Position numbers and translations under genes: made by a program | The notes under the pieces: generated by a model | Databases searched by the model: none | The model's input: only the letters and a program-made list of their open reading frames with translations | What the model was told of the DNA's origin: nothing | Assembly (NCBI GenBank): GCA_030266105.1 | Contig: JAJDHH010000006.1 | Location: 1-64,000 of the forward strand | Origin: Eubacteriales bacterium OttesenSCG-928-K08 | GTDB taxonomy: Bacteria; Bacillota; Clostridia; Christensenellales; CAG-138 | Direction of reading: 5' to 3' | DNA length: 64,000 bases | Shown here: positions 17,993-26,025 of the stretch, piece by piece | Layout of the letters: every line of letters begins with the position of its first letter | Position numbering within the stretch: position 1 is the stretch's first letter

Positions 17993-18427
17993 TTATAGGG
18001 TGTTAAGAGTAATGTCATTGAGCGCAGCCTTCATGATTTCATTAAGGCGCGCATCATCATTTTTCAGGTACAGGTATCCAACCAACGCTTCAAGGCCGGT
18101 TGCCGCACGATACTGCGCAATTGTAGCATTTTTTGCGGTTGTACCCATGTGCGCATTGCGCCCGCGCTTAAATACAGAAAGCTCCTGCTCGCTCAAAAGC
18201 GGAAGCACACGTTCGCTTGCCTGCGCCTGAGCCTGCGCGCAAACAAACCTTGAAGCTTTTATGTGAAAGCCATGTGCTGTTGCATCGCTCTGGTGCAACA
18301 GCACAGTGCGCACATACAAATCGTAAACAGTATCGCCCATATAGGCGAGCACCAGGGGGGAGGATAGTCCTGCATCCCTGGGCGCATGTTCTGGAATTAA
18401 CGCTCTTATTTGCTCACAAATACTCAT
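17993..18427 (-). CDS. mrnC: Mini-ribonuclease 3 (MrnC)
   Basis: MrnC is a dimeric RNase III catalytic domain without a dsRNA-binding domain; it matures the 23S rRNA ends. The signature LVLAYMGDTVYDLYVR (about 25-40) holds the catalytic acidic residues. It is followed by KGRNA-like FKRGRNAHMGT and the second acidic helix GLEALVGYLYL. At 144 residues it has normal family length. The ATG overlaps the panE-like stop by four bases. Its position upstream of rlmB and sigH is the usual Firmicutes arrangement, without cysS here. Confidence 0.93.
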   Translation of the reverse strand: MSICEQIRALIPEHAPRDAGLSSPLVLAYMGDTVYDLYVRTVLLHQSDATAHGFHIKASRFVCAQAQAQASERVLPLLSEQELSVFKRGRNAHMGTTAKNATIAQYRAATGLEALVGYLYLKNDDARLNEIMKAALNDITLNTL

Positions 18428-19353
18428 ACGCGATCGGCAAACCGATTAAGAATTTTTTGGTTGTTAGGCGCATCGATTTTATGCTTTTTAGCAAGCCTTA
18501 TCAATTCTCCGCAAAAAATATCAAGCTCAGTAGCTTTTCCGGGCGTGTTAAGATCGCGCGCCAATGAAGGCGTGCTCTCGTAACTCAGGCTAAATATAGT
18601 TGTTTTTATCTGCTCGCGCACATCCAAAGGCAACTCAATATTTTCCAGCTTTGCAACTGCCAGCGCTTCTTCAAGCAGATCCAAAACAAATTTAAACTTT
18701 TCAGGATCTTCACGAACTTCACCGATTGGTTTGTTAAAGTATGCAGCAGCCTGCGCGTTGCTAATCATCAGTATCCATTTTTGCCAAAGCATGGTCACCA
18801 CTTCACCGGAAATCTTAGTATCAATTCCGCCAGCACACAACATATCACAAAGCATCCGCATGGTTTCGAGCGCTTTAGTGTTTGTTTCCTCTGGGGCAAT
18901 TCCCATAAACACTTTACAAACCGAACCCACCTTGCGAATAACGCCGGGTGCGTCTATTTGGCTGAATATATAAATGCAGCCATCCAAAGCAACACCGGAT
19001 TTTGTGTGGCTGCGGATCACTCTGCGTGCGCTTATGCCGTTAAGCAACGGCAGCAGCAGAGTATCAGGGCCTATGCAGGGCTTGATTTGCTCAATTGCTG
19101 CATCCAGACCATAACTTTTTGTGCAAACAAAAATTACATCCTGCAAACCCGCTTGTTCGGGCTCGTCCGTACACAAAGCAGGATGAACGGAATAGCCTTG
19201 ATTATTATCCTCTATAATGGTTAATCCGTTTTTTTTGATTGCCTCAAGTTGGTTACCTCGGGCAATGAGCGTAATTTCGTTTGGAAACTCATAGGCCAGC
19301 CTCCCGGCGATATAACCGCCAACTCCACCTGCGCCTATTATCATAATCTTCAT
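18424..19353 (-). CDS. panE: Ketopantoate reductase family protein (2-dehydropantoate 2-reductase)
   Basis: This 309-residue protein has an N-terminal Rossmann fold beginning MKIMIIGAGGVGGYIAG, the NADPH-binding GxGxxG. The ApbA/PanE C-terminal helical domain follows, with LWQKWILMISNAQAAAYFN in place of the usual K..N..N catalytic stretch. It is expected to reduce ketopantoate to pantoate for coenzyme A synthesis. Paralogues with other substrates exist, and no panB/panC lies nearby, so the symbol is tentative. The start is set by GGAGGTTTACCC before ATG 19353, not the earlier in-frame ATG. Confidence 0.85.
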   Translation of the reverse strand: MKIMIIGAGGVGGYIAGRLAYEFPNEITLIARGNQLEAIKKNGLTIIEDNNQGYSVHPALCTDEPEQAGLQDVIFVCTKSYGLDAAIEQIKPCIGPDTLLLPLLNGISARRVIRSHTKSGVALDGCIYIFSQIDAPGVIRKVGSVCKVFMGIAPEETNTKALETMRMLCDMLCAGGIDTKISGEVVTMLWQKWILMISNAQAAAYFNKPIGEVREDPEKFKFVLDLLEEALAVAKLENIELPLDVREQIKTTIFSLSYESTPSLARDLNTPGKATELDIFCGELIRLAKKHKIDAPNNQKILNRFADRV

Positions 19354-19453
19354 GGGTAAACCTCCTCGTATAAATACCGGATGGTACACCCAATCATTAT
19401 AAGGCATTCGCATTGTTGGAGCAATGCCCATGTATTTATTGGGAGTGTTATTC

Positions 19454-20164
19454 TTAAGGGCTTGCAAAATATGCGCAAAGCCCTGCAACAATACCATCAG
19501 CAAGTTTTTGTTGATGCTCGGGGTCCTGCAATAGTCTAGCGTCCTCCGGGTTTGATAAAAACCCGCATTCGATTATAACAGCAGGCGCAATACTTTCACG
19601 CACAACATAATAGTCGCCCGGGTTTGCAGGGCGGCTTTGGCGGCCAATCGTTTCGCAAACCGCGCTGATCACGCAAGTTGCAAGCTTTTCGCCTTCCTTG
19701 GAGCCTTTCATGTAAAACGCCATTGGGCCACTCACGGATTTATCCTGAAATTTGTTCATGTGTATGCTTACAATCGCGTTTACGCTATCCATCCGCATGA
19801 TTTCACGGCGGGCGTGCATATCCTGCTGCTTGCTATTGGCAAGCGCATTTTCATCCGACCTTGTCATAACAACTGAAAATCCGGCTTCACGCAAGCCGTT
19901 TTCCACTAACTGCGCAATGGTAAGGTTGATTCCAGCCTCGGGCACACCATCAGCAGTCACGGCTCCGCCATCTGGTCCGCCATGTCCAGCATCCACCACA
20001 ATTACGGGCAGCCTCCCGCCATCAGTCAAAGCGGCCGACGCTTCCATAGCGTCAGAGCTGCCGGGCATCCACACACCGGTCATTGCCAACACAGCAATGC
20101 ACACCACCAGCAGCACACCCATCCAATCATACATAAGCCTTGTTAACCCGCGCAGTTTGTTCAT
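19454..20164 (-). CDS. cwlD: N-acetylmuramoyl-L-alanine amidase CwlD (sporulation)
   Basis: CwlD removes stem peptides from spore cortex peptidoglycan so that muramic-delta-lactam can form, a requirement for germination. An N-terminal membrane anchor (about 13-33) is followed by Amidase_3. Its motifs are VVDAGHGGPDGG, the glutamate in PEAGINL, VSIHMNKFQ and the catalytic VIIECGFLSNPED. The 236-residue length fits CwlD. The start ATG 20164 has AGGGGAGA upstream, and a frame extending to 20221 lacks support. A 475-base gene-free region lies upstream. Confidence 0.92.
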   Translation of the reverse strand: MNKLRGLTRLMYDWMGVLLVVCIAVLAMTGVWMPGSSDAMEASAALTDGGRLPVIVVDAGHGGPDGGAVTADGVPEAGINLTIAQLVENGLREAGFSVVMTRSDENALANSKQQDMHARREIMRMDSVNAIVSIHMNKFQDKSVSGPMAFYMKGSKEGEKLATCVISAVCETIGRQSRPANPGDYYVVRESIAPAVIIECGFLSNPEDARLLQDPEHQQKLADGIVAGLCAYFASP

Positions 20165-20374
20165 ATCGATCTCCCCTTTTGATGATAGAAGAAAAATGGC
20201 AAAAGTTTTAAGTCCGTTCATATATATTCATGAACGCAACAACTTATATCTAGGTGTTTTGTGAAGATTTTTGAATTTAAAAGAATGAATAAAGTGTGAA
20301 AACTGCATATGCATTGCTTTGCATATACAGCTTGGTATTGTTTATACAGCAATCTATGCACATAATGCACAGAG

Positions 20375-20383
20375 TTATCCACA
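20375..20383 (+). promoter_or_regulatory. DnaA-box-like sequence
   Basis: TTATCCACA is a perfect match to the consensus DnaA box. It is a single copy, with no dnaA or dnaN gene in the window, so it is not evidence of the chromosomal origin. It could be chance or a regulatory site for cwlD or for the nearby dnaI/dnaD operon. Confidence 0.4.
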
Positions 20384-20420
20384 GGCCTAAGGCCATCCAT
20401 ATCGCAAATTCAGCAGTTAT

Positions 20421-20500
20421 GCACAATGTATAATGCTGTTGCATACACATTTGCAGCACAATGTATAATGCTGTTGCATACACATTTGCAGCAAAATGTA
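20421..20500 (+). repeat. 35-bp tandem repeat, 2.3 copies
   Basis: The unit begins GCACAATGTATAATGC and ends CACATTTGCA. Copies occupy 20421-20455 and 20456-20490 with no difference between them, and a third copy breaks off after about 10 bases with one change. Exact identity suggests a recent duplication. The unit contains TGTATAAT, which resembles a -10 element. Confidence 0.85.
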
Positions 20501-20639
20501 TTGTATGTATGGCGTAAATGAGTCAAAAAATGAAAAATCGGCATAATATCTGCACTTGGGCAGAGTTTTCAAATGTATGGCAATGATATACAGTCAATGA
20601 ATGGAATATAGATAAGCCTCTTTTATACACGTCGTTTAT

Positions 20640-21497
20640 TTAAAATTTATCAGTTTCACTCAAACTATGGCAGACGCAACAAAATGCCACATCACTAAAT
20701 TGTTTTGCCGCCTGTTTTGCCGCTTTCTCATCAGCAAATAAACCAAAAACTGCGGAGCCAGAGCCGGTCATGGCAGCACCCAAGGCTCCATAGCGCAATA
20801 ATTTTGCGCGCAGCTCTTCGATTTCCGGCAACATCAACATCGCTGGGGCTTCCATTGCATTAAAAAACAATGAGCCTAGTTTTGCCGGGTCCCCTTCTTC
20901 GAAAGCTTGCTGTGCGGCATCCATATTAGAATGGGGGAGTGGAAGGCACAAGGATTTATATAATGCCGCTGTTGAAATGCCATGCACAGGCTTGCACACT
21001 ACAAAGCAAAATGCCTGCTCAGGCGCCTGCAAGTTAGTTAGAAGTTCTCCAATACCTTTTGCGCGGCAGGGATTTCTTTGTAAACAAAAAGGCACATCGG
21101 CGCCTAAAGAAAGTGCCACCTCTTTTAGTTGCTGCGTGTTAAGTGCACCATAAATCTTCTGCAAGCCAATTAAAGTCGAGGCAGCATCAGCGCTCCCGCC
21201 GCCAAGCCCTGCCTGAGACGGAATATTCTTGTGCACCTTTACATGCGCAAAAAATGGCTTATCCGCATGTGACGCATAAGCTTCCATTGCCCGCAAAACA
21301 AGATCGCCCTCTGGCAGAGACATTCCGACATATTCCGTTTTAGGGCTGCTTGATGGGGTGATTAAAAGAGTGTCCTGTAATGAAATGCGGATCATAAGCA
21401 TATCCAGCTCATGGTAACCATCCGGCCGCTTACTCACAACATCCAAAACAAGGTTCAGTTTTGCCGGTGCGCTAACTTTAATCGTGCTATTTTTCAT
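20640..21497 (-). CDS. ispE: 4-diphosphocytidyl-2-C-methyl-D-erythritol kinase IspE
   Basis: This GHMP kinase phosphorylates CDP-ME in the MEP pathway of isoprenoid synthesis. Family motifs are visible: SAPAKLNLVLDVVSKRPDGYHELDM at the N-terminus (about 9-33), the ATP loop IPSQAGLGGGSADAAS (about 91-106) and the C-terminal MTGSGSAVFGLF. The length of 285 is normal. Its ATG overlaps the dnaI stop (ATGA), an unusual partner for ispE that makes it the last gene of a replication operon. Confidence 0.95.
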   Translation of the reverse strand: MKNSTIKVSAPAKLNLVLDVVSKRPDGYHELDMLMIRISLQDTLLITPSSSPKTEYVGMSLPEGDLVLRAMEAYASHADKPFFAHVKVHKNIPSQAGLGGGSADAASTLIGLQKIYGALNTQQLKEVALSLGADVPFCLQRNPCRAKGIGELLTNLQAPEQAFCFVVCKPVHGISTAALYKSLCLPLPHSNMDAAQQAFEEGDPAKLGSLFFNAMEAPAMLMLPEIEELRAKLLRYGALGAAMTGSGSAVFGLFADEKAAKQAAKQFSDVAFCCVCHSLSETDKF

Positions 21498-22447
21498 TTG
21501 TCACCTTTTGGTTTTTGCAGCAATCTGAGGTTTTGCCCCTGCAAACGAAGCACACGAGAATCATCCGCGTTTATCAGGCGGGAAAATATGCGCTCGCCAT
21601 ATAACGATTGTAATGTGCCAAGCGTAAGGTTGGTCGCCACAATGGTGTGCAGCCTGGCGTTCATGCGCTCGTTAAGTATGGAGAACATATATGCCTGAGT
21701 GACATTGTTTATCATGGGTTCTGAGCCCAGATCATCAATGAGCAAAAGCGGAACATTCAAAAACTCGGCCGCACCATTTGTGTTTGAGCGTATTCCTGAT
21801 AGAACTTGCTCTTGCAGGCTATATGCCGTCAGTTTTCTAATAGCGTAACCTCGCTCTAACACACGCTTGGCAATGCAGTTGAGCAAAAATGTTTTTCCCA
21901 GCCCAGCGGTGCCTAAAAGCACCAGGTTTTGCATATTTGTGTGCGGAAACTCGTTGGAAAAGGTTTCAGCAACCTGCCTTGCGCGCTGCATCTGTTCGCG
22001 TTGCTCCGCTGTAGGATAAACCGCACTTGAAAAAGTTTCAAATGTTTCATTTTCGCTTATTTGGGAGCTTGCATAAAGACTCTCACGTGCTTTTTTCTCA
22101 AGGCAGATGCAAGGTTTCTTTTTTGTTTCACCTACAAAACCGGTGTCGGCGCACAAAGGACAACGAACTTGCAGGCAAAGGTAATCCTCAGGTAGCTTAA
22201 GGCTTGCTAAAAGCAGCCGCTCCTGTTCTTTTAATTCTTTAAGTTTTCTGTTGGATTCTTGAAGCACAACTGCAGCTGATGCACCCTTTTTCAGAGCTTT
22301 AGCGCAGTTTTCAACAACATTCTCACGCGCCTCAATTATTTGGGCATAGCTAGAGTTTAGAAGCAATACATGGTTTATTCGCTCCTGCAGCGCATCGCGC
22401 TCCTCTTGCCTGATTTGTTCATAATAATCCCGTATATCAGACATCAT
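21494..22447 (-). CDS. DnaI/DnaC-like helicase loader ATPase
   Basis: This AAA+ protein of 317 residues is predicted to load the replicative helicase. An N-terminal coiled region (about 15-90) precedes a zinc-binding cluster CPLCADTGFVGETKKKPCIC (about 95-115), as in DnaI. The ATPase follows, with Walker A LLGTAGLGKTFLLN (about 180-193), Walker B LLLIDDLGSE and the sensor-1 IVATNLTLG. It overlaps both neighbours by four bases (dnaD upstream, ispE downstream), so the three genes form one tightly coupled operon. Confidence 0.9.
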   Translation of the reverse strand: MMSDIRDYYEQIRQEERDALQERINHVLLLNSSYAQIIEARENVVENCAKALKKGASAAVVLQESNRKLKELKEQERLLLASLKLPEDYLCLQVRCPLCADTGFVGETKKKPCICLEKKARESLYASSQISENETFETFSSAVYPTAEQREQMQRARQVAETFSNEFPHTNMQNLVLLGTAGLGKTFLLNCIAKRVLERGYAIRKLTAYSLQEQVLSGIRSNTNGAAEFLNVPLLLIDDLGSEPMINNVTQAYMFSILNERMNARLHTIVATNLTLGTLQSLYGERIFSRLINADDSRVLRLQGQNLRLLQKPKGDK

Positions 22448-23643
22448 TGGCCTGCACCTTCTTCGTTTAACGGAATAAAAATGTGCGCAAGCTGCTCCTC
22501 GGAATAATGTGTTTGCGGATAATCCATCAGATGCGATTTCTTTCCGGATTTTCCTGTTGAAGCGCTACTGTTTTGCAATGCGCTTTGAGCCTGTTGCTTA
22601 TCGGTCAATGCACCGACAAGTCTAAGCTGCTCGACTAAACGCTTAAAGTGGGGCAGCGGGCGCTCTTTTTCACGCGCCTGTTCCGCAGCAACAATCAGCA
22701 CATCCAGCGAAAAACCTTCGTTGATAAGCGATTGCATTTCTTCCCGCTCGTTGGGGCGCGCAGAGCGGCCAATGCCCATGCAGCTAAACAATTGCAAAGC
22801 AAGCGTGGCGTTATCCTGCTCACCGCGCAACTGCTCTTCCACCTGTGAAGCGCTGATAACTCCCTTGCGTTGCAAGCGATCGAGCACTCCATCCAAATAT
22901 GCAAAGCTGGGCCGTTCGGCATTTGTCAGCGCCGGGCAGGCCGCCAAAATCGCATCTAACGTAAAACCCCAGGTGTTTGTCCATTTTTTATATAAGGTAA
23001 GCTCATCCTGCGTGGGGCGCCTGCTTTTTCGCCAGCGCATGAGTATGGCGGCAGCGCCGCCCGTCATTTCCTCATATGCCAACGCCTGAGCCCTTGCATC
23101 CTCCATTGTGATCACACCGGCATCAGCCCACGAACGCGCAACAACGTTAATGTATTGAAAACTTACACTTGGCCCTTTTCTGGTCAGGCAGTAAGAAACA
23201 AGCTCCATTACTGCGCCGGGATCCATGTGATAAATCTCCACCCAGTCATACAAATGGCGAAGTTCGGTTTGTTTAAGTTGCCTTGGTGCAAACAGCGATT
23301 GAACAGACTGCACAAGCGAGCCATATTTACCCGGAACAAGCACCGGCGGCGCAACTCTTCTTGATGGGGTAATATATTCAACCTCAAGCGGATCTGCACT
23401 AAATATACGAACAAGGCCTTCCTTCTGCCAGTAGGCAAAAGCATCCAACACTTCCTGTTCGCTTAGCGCCAGCTCGGTAGCAATGCTTTGCTCACGCAAG
23501 CCGGGATAGCGGCAAATCATAAGACCATATAAATAAACCCGCAGCTGATCGTGGTTTGCATGCGGCATATATTCCATTAAAAAAACATTATCCACCGGCG
23601 TGGATTCAAAGGGCAGTGATTCATGCGAAAAACGGCAGGACAC
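22444..23643 (-). CDS. DnaD domain-containing replication protein
   Basis: The product (399 residues) has an N-terminal winged-helix region (LREQSIATELALSEQEVLDAFAYWQKEGLVR, about 55-85, seen in part). DnaD/DnaB-type helical domains follow, with the conserved YxxxxxNWG-type motif as YKKWTNTWGFTLDAI. By homology it belongs to the Gram-positive primosome that recruits DnaI and the helicase. AAAGGAGG sits one base from ATG 23649 but seven bases from GTG 23643, so I prefer GTG. The paired dnaI gene downstream supports the role. Confidence 0.85.
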   Translation of the reverse strand: MSCRFSHESLPFESTPVDNVFLMEYMPHANHDQLRVYLYGLMICRYPGLREQSIATELALSEQEVLDAFAYWQKEGLVRIFSADPLEVEYITPSRRVAPPVLVPGKYGSLVQSVQSLFAPRQLKQTELRHLYDWVEIYHMDPGAVMELVSYCLTRKGPSVSFQYINVVARSWADAGVITMEDARAQALAYEEMTGGAAAILMRWRKSRRPTQDELTLYKKWTNTWGFTLDAILAACPALTNAERPSFAYLDGVLDRLQRKGVISASQVEEQLRGEQDNATLALQLFSCMGIGRSARPNEREEMQSLINEGFSLDVLIVAAEQAREKERPLPHFKRLVEQLRLVGALTDKQQAQSALQNSSASTGKSGKKSHLMDYPQTHYSEEQLAHIFIPLNEEGAGQ

Positions 23644-23666
23644 AAGCATGCCTCCTTTCGATTTTT

Positions 23667-23695
23667 ATTATAACACACAAATATAGTCGTACCAA
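23667..23695 (-). promoter_or_regulatory. Promoter of the dnaD-dnaI-ispE operon
   Basis: On the minus strand, TTGGTA (-35, 23690-23695) and TATAAT (-10, 23667-23672) are separated by 17 bases. The -10 lies less than 25 bases from the dnaD start, so the leader would be very short. Confidence 0.55.
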
Positions 23696-23784
23696 GCGAG
23701 TTGCGCGCATAAGTATAGTGAAAGAATTATGCATGTGCAAAATCACACAGGGCAATACAATACGCACGCGCGGGAGGATAAGCG

Positions 23785-25650
23785 ATGGAACAGGGCATTG
23801 TTATGATACCTATGGTCAACCCGGAAAACAGCACGCATTATGCGGTTGCACGCATCCGTGTGGGGAACGGGTATGCACAGGTAGACACAAGATGGGGCGG
23901 CGCAAAAAAACAAACAGCGGATCAGGATATGTTTTTGCTTGTTAGCGGAGGTTTTCGTCAACTGCGTAATGACCGCGTAACGCTTGCACAAAATGATACG
24001 CTTGATGGTGTTGCGGTTATGAACCCTAACGGCACTTGTGTTTGTTATGGCCATGCCAGAGGCAAGGAGATCGATTGCCGCAACTCGCTTATAAAGCTAA
24101 GAATGTTCTATGCAGCACCTGCTGCCTCTGAAGCAAGAGGCTCCACAATTGTCACTTCCTCAGTTGTTGCGCCTGCTAGTAATACCCAAACAGCAACGCA
24201 GGAAACCAAAAGCTATGCTGATATTGAAACTAAAACAGACTCCGAGCAGGTTTTTGCCTCACAGGTAGTTTATCCTGTTTCACAGGATTATTTTGAGCAT
24301 TATGAAACTTCCTATGAAGAAGATGAAGGTGCCGAGCAGGTCTTTGCTTCACAGGTAATTTATCCTGTTTCACAGGAGCATATTGAGTATTATGAAACTT
24401 CATACGAAGAAGATGAAGACGTCGAGCAAGTTTTTGCTTCGCAGGTAGTTTACCCCGTTTCGCAGGAGCATGTGGAGCATTATGAAACTTCATACGAAGA
24501 AGATGAAGGTGCCGAGCCGGTCTTTGCTTCGCAGGTAGTTTACCCCGTTTCGCAGGAGCATTTGGAGCATTATGAAACTTCCTACGAAGAAGATGAAGAC
24601 GTCGAGCAGGTTTTTGCTTCGCAGGTAGTTTACCCCGTTTCACAGGAGCATTTGGAGCATTATGAAACTTCCTACGAAGAAGATGAAGACGTCGAGCAGG
24701 TTTTTGCTTCGCAGGTAATTTATCCTGTTTCGCAGGATTATATCGAAACATTCAACGAAGAATATGGTGAATACACTCGTGAACCGCAACAGCATACATC
24801 GTGGGATGATGTTTCCGGGAGAGAGCCTGCATATGAAGCTCGCATGGCGGAAGATAGTTTGTCTCTGGAAGACAGCAACATTAAAACCCGACAGGAGCAA
24901 CCTGCGCCAAAACCTCCAAGGCCGGAACCTCCTAAGCCTGAGCCCCCCAAACCGAAACCACCAAAACCGGAGCCTCCCAAACCAAGGCCTCCGGTTGACC
25001 CGTGCGAAACCCCGCCTTGCAAGCCTTTACCGCCGTGTGAGGTTTCACCGCCACACTGTCCAGAAACTTGCGCGCCTTCATCTTGCATGGAAGAGAAAGA
25101 CAACCCATACGCATATAGCTGTGACTTTGATGAGCGGGATGAGTTTTATTCTTTCGGGCGAGCGAACGACACCCCTGAGTCATCCGCCCAAATAGAAAAC
25201 AGTCACGCTCTTAAACAGATTTTGCAGCGTGCAAAGGAAATATTTCCTGATAGCGAGCTGGATGAGATGGGTTTTGACTTTGCTCAAACCGATGAGCTGG
25301 AAAGTTCATCCGACCCGCAGGAGGAGTTTTTTGTTCAGCCGGATTTTAAGCGAACCCAAAACTCCAGCACAATTAAGCAACGGCCTCCTCTTGGAGGAAA
25401 AGTGATACTGCCCAAACGTGCTGATAACCCTTTCCCACAACAGTTTCCCGGTTCGCAGTGGGTGCATGTCCAGCGATTGCAAGGGGATGCGGGTTATCTT
25501 GAAGGGCGCATGCGCAGGGGAGATGAGTTGCTTTGCATTACAGCCGTGCCGGGAGAATATCAACCGGTGCCTCCACGGCATTTGCAGGGATTTTCACGCT
25601 ACATTCAATCCAAAAGTGGCGGATATTGGGTTAGAATCGTTAAAGAGTAG
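23785..25650 (+). CDS. Large repeat protein with proline- and cysteine-rich linker, unknown function
   Basis: The product is 621 residues. The N-terminal domain (about 1-115) is beta-rich (HYAVARIRVGNGYAQVDTRW, GGFRQLRNDRVTLAQND). Residues 154-303 are five 30-residue acidic repeats (EQVFASQVVYPVSQ..., ending YETSYEEDE), with a sixth partial copy. A PKPPRPEPPKPEPP-type linker (about 372-405) leads to a short cysteine-rich run (CETPPCKPLPPC). The conserved C-terminal domain (about 545-621) has ITAVPGEYQPVPPRHLQGF and GYWVRIV, which I associate with uncharacterised clostridial proteins. There is no signal peptide. GGGAGG precedes the start. A spore or envelope structural role is possible but unproven. 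Confidence 0.75.
   Translation: MEQGIVMIPMVNPENSTHYAVARIRVGNGYAQVDTRWGGAKKQTADQDMFLLVSGGFRQLRNDRVTLAQNDTLDGVAVMNPNGTCVCYGHARGKEIDCRNSLIKLRMFYAAPAASEARGSTIVTSSVVAPASNTQTATQETKSYADIETKTDSEQVFASQVVYPVSQDYFEHYETSYEEDEGAEQVFASQVIYPVSQEHIEYYETSYEEDEDVEQVFASQVVYPVSQEHVEHYETSYEEDEGAEPVFASQVVYPVSQEHLEHYETSYEEDEDVEQVFASQVVYPVSQEHLEHYETSYEEDEDVEQVFASQVIYPVSQDYIETFNEEYGEYTREPQQHTSWDDVSGREPAYEARMAEDSLSLEDSNIKTRQEQPAPKPPRPEPPKPEPPKPKPPKPEPPKPRPPVDPCETPPCKPLPPCEVSPPHCPETCAPSSCMEEKDNPYAYSCDFDERDEFYSFGRANDTPESSAQIENSHALKQILQRAKEIFPDSELDEMGFDFAQTDELESSSDPQEEFFVQPDFKRTQNSSTIKQRPPLGGKVILPKRADNPFPQQFPGSQWVHVQRLQGDAGYLEGRMRRGDELLCITAVPGEYQPVPPRHLQGFSRYIQSKSGGYWVRIVKE
24244..24770 (+). repeat. 90-bp in-frame tandem repeats, five full copies plus a partial
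   Basis: Five 90-bp units run from 24244 to 24693 and a diverged partial unit continues to about 24770, all within the large repeat protein. Units differ by a few substitutions (for example VVYPVSQ versus VIYPVSQ, DEGA versus DEDV). The fourth and fifth units are nearly identical. The number of copies is likely to vary between strains. Confidence 0.92.
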
Positions 25651-25671
25651 TATTAGTGACGATTTTATAGC

Positions 25672-25710
25672 AAAAACCTCAACCGTCTTTTGGCGCGAGA
25701 GGTTTTTTTT
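25672..25710 (+). terminator. Rho-independent terminator of the repeat-protein gene
   Basis: AAAAACCTC (25672-25680) pairs with GAGGTTTTT (25699-25707), and the T-run continues to 25710. It lies 22 bases after the stop codon. Confidence 0.8.
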
Positions 25711-26025
25711 CGTGCTATCTTTATTGCAGCACTTTTCGCTGGAAAATCGAAGTATATGTCGTTTTCCGGCATATATCCTTGGGAAATCAACATTGACATA
25801 GTTATTTCACATTGTTGTGAAGGGAAATGCGTTTACATTTTCCCTCTGCTGGTGCATAATAGCAAAGGATAGGCAAGCGCTAATTTATTTAGCGCTTTAA
25901 CATTGCAATCTGAACTATATGTGGCTCGGCATAAATGCTTGGGCCATGTGTTTGTTTGCCTAACAAACACAAAAAAATAAAAACTACGATAAATTATAAA
26001 GCTAAAACGGAATTGGGGGAGACGA
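25711..26025 (+). promoter_or_regulatory. Leader region of the ABC exporter operon with three inverted repeats
   Basis: No gene is seen in these 315 bases. Three inverted repeats follow one another: AGGGAAATG/CATTTTCCCT (25821-25845), AAGCGCTAA/TTAGCGCTT (25875-25897) and GTGTTTGTT/AACAAACAC (25948-25970). TTGACA at 25793-25798 is a possible -35, without a clear -10 at the right distance. None of the hairpins is followed by a T-run, so operators or mRNA structures are likelier than terminators. Confidence 0.5.

Larger units (their letters stand above)
20165..20639 (-). other. Gene-free region between cwlD and ispE with repeats
   Basis: No credible gene is present in these 475 bases. The stretch is A/T-rich and full of TGCATA/TGCACA words. 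It holds a DnaA-box-like TTATCCACA at 20375-20383 and a 35-bp tandem repeat at 20421-20500. It must contain the cwlD promoter, but I could not pick a convincing -35/-10 pair. Confidence 0.6.

Noticed and set aside
20421-20500. Possible CRISPR array
   Set aside because: The two identical 35-bp units are directly adjacent, with no spacers and no cas genes, so this is a simple tandem duplication.
20165-20639. Possible chromosomal replication origin
   Set aside because: Only one DnaA box is seen, with no clear AT-rich unwinding element and no dnaA/dnaN neighbours.
24230-24751. Open frame on the minus strand (173 codons) inside the repeat protein
   Set aside because: It is the antisense shadow of the 90-bp repeats. 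It has no independent ribosome binding site and a biased, repetitive composition.
24738-25103. Glycine-rich minus-strand frame opposite the proline-rich linker
   Set aside because: Glycine codons here are merely the complement of proline codons in the true gene.
25948-25970. Terminator upstream of the ABC exporter
   Set aside because: The stem is followed by A residues on the plus strand, and on the minus strand the T-run precedes the stem, so it cannot terminate in either direction.
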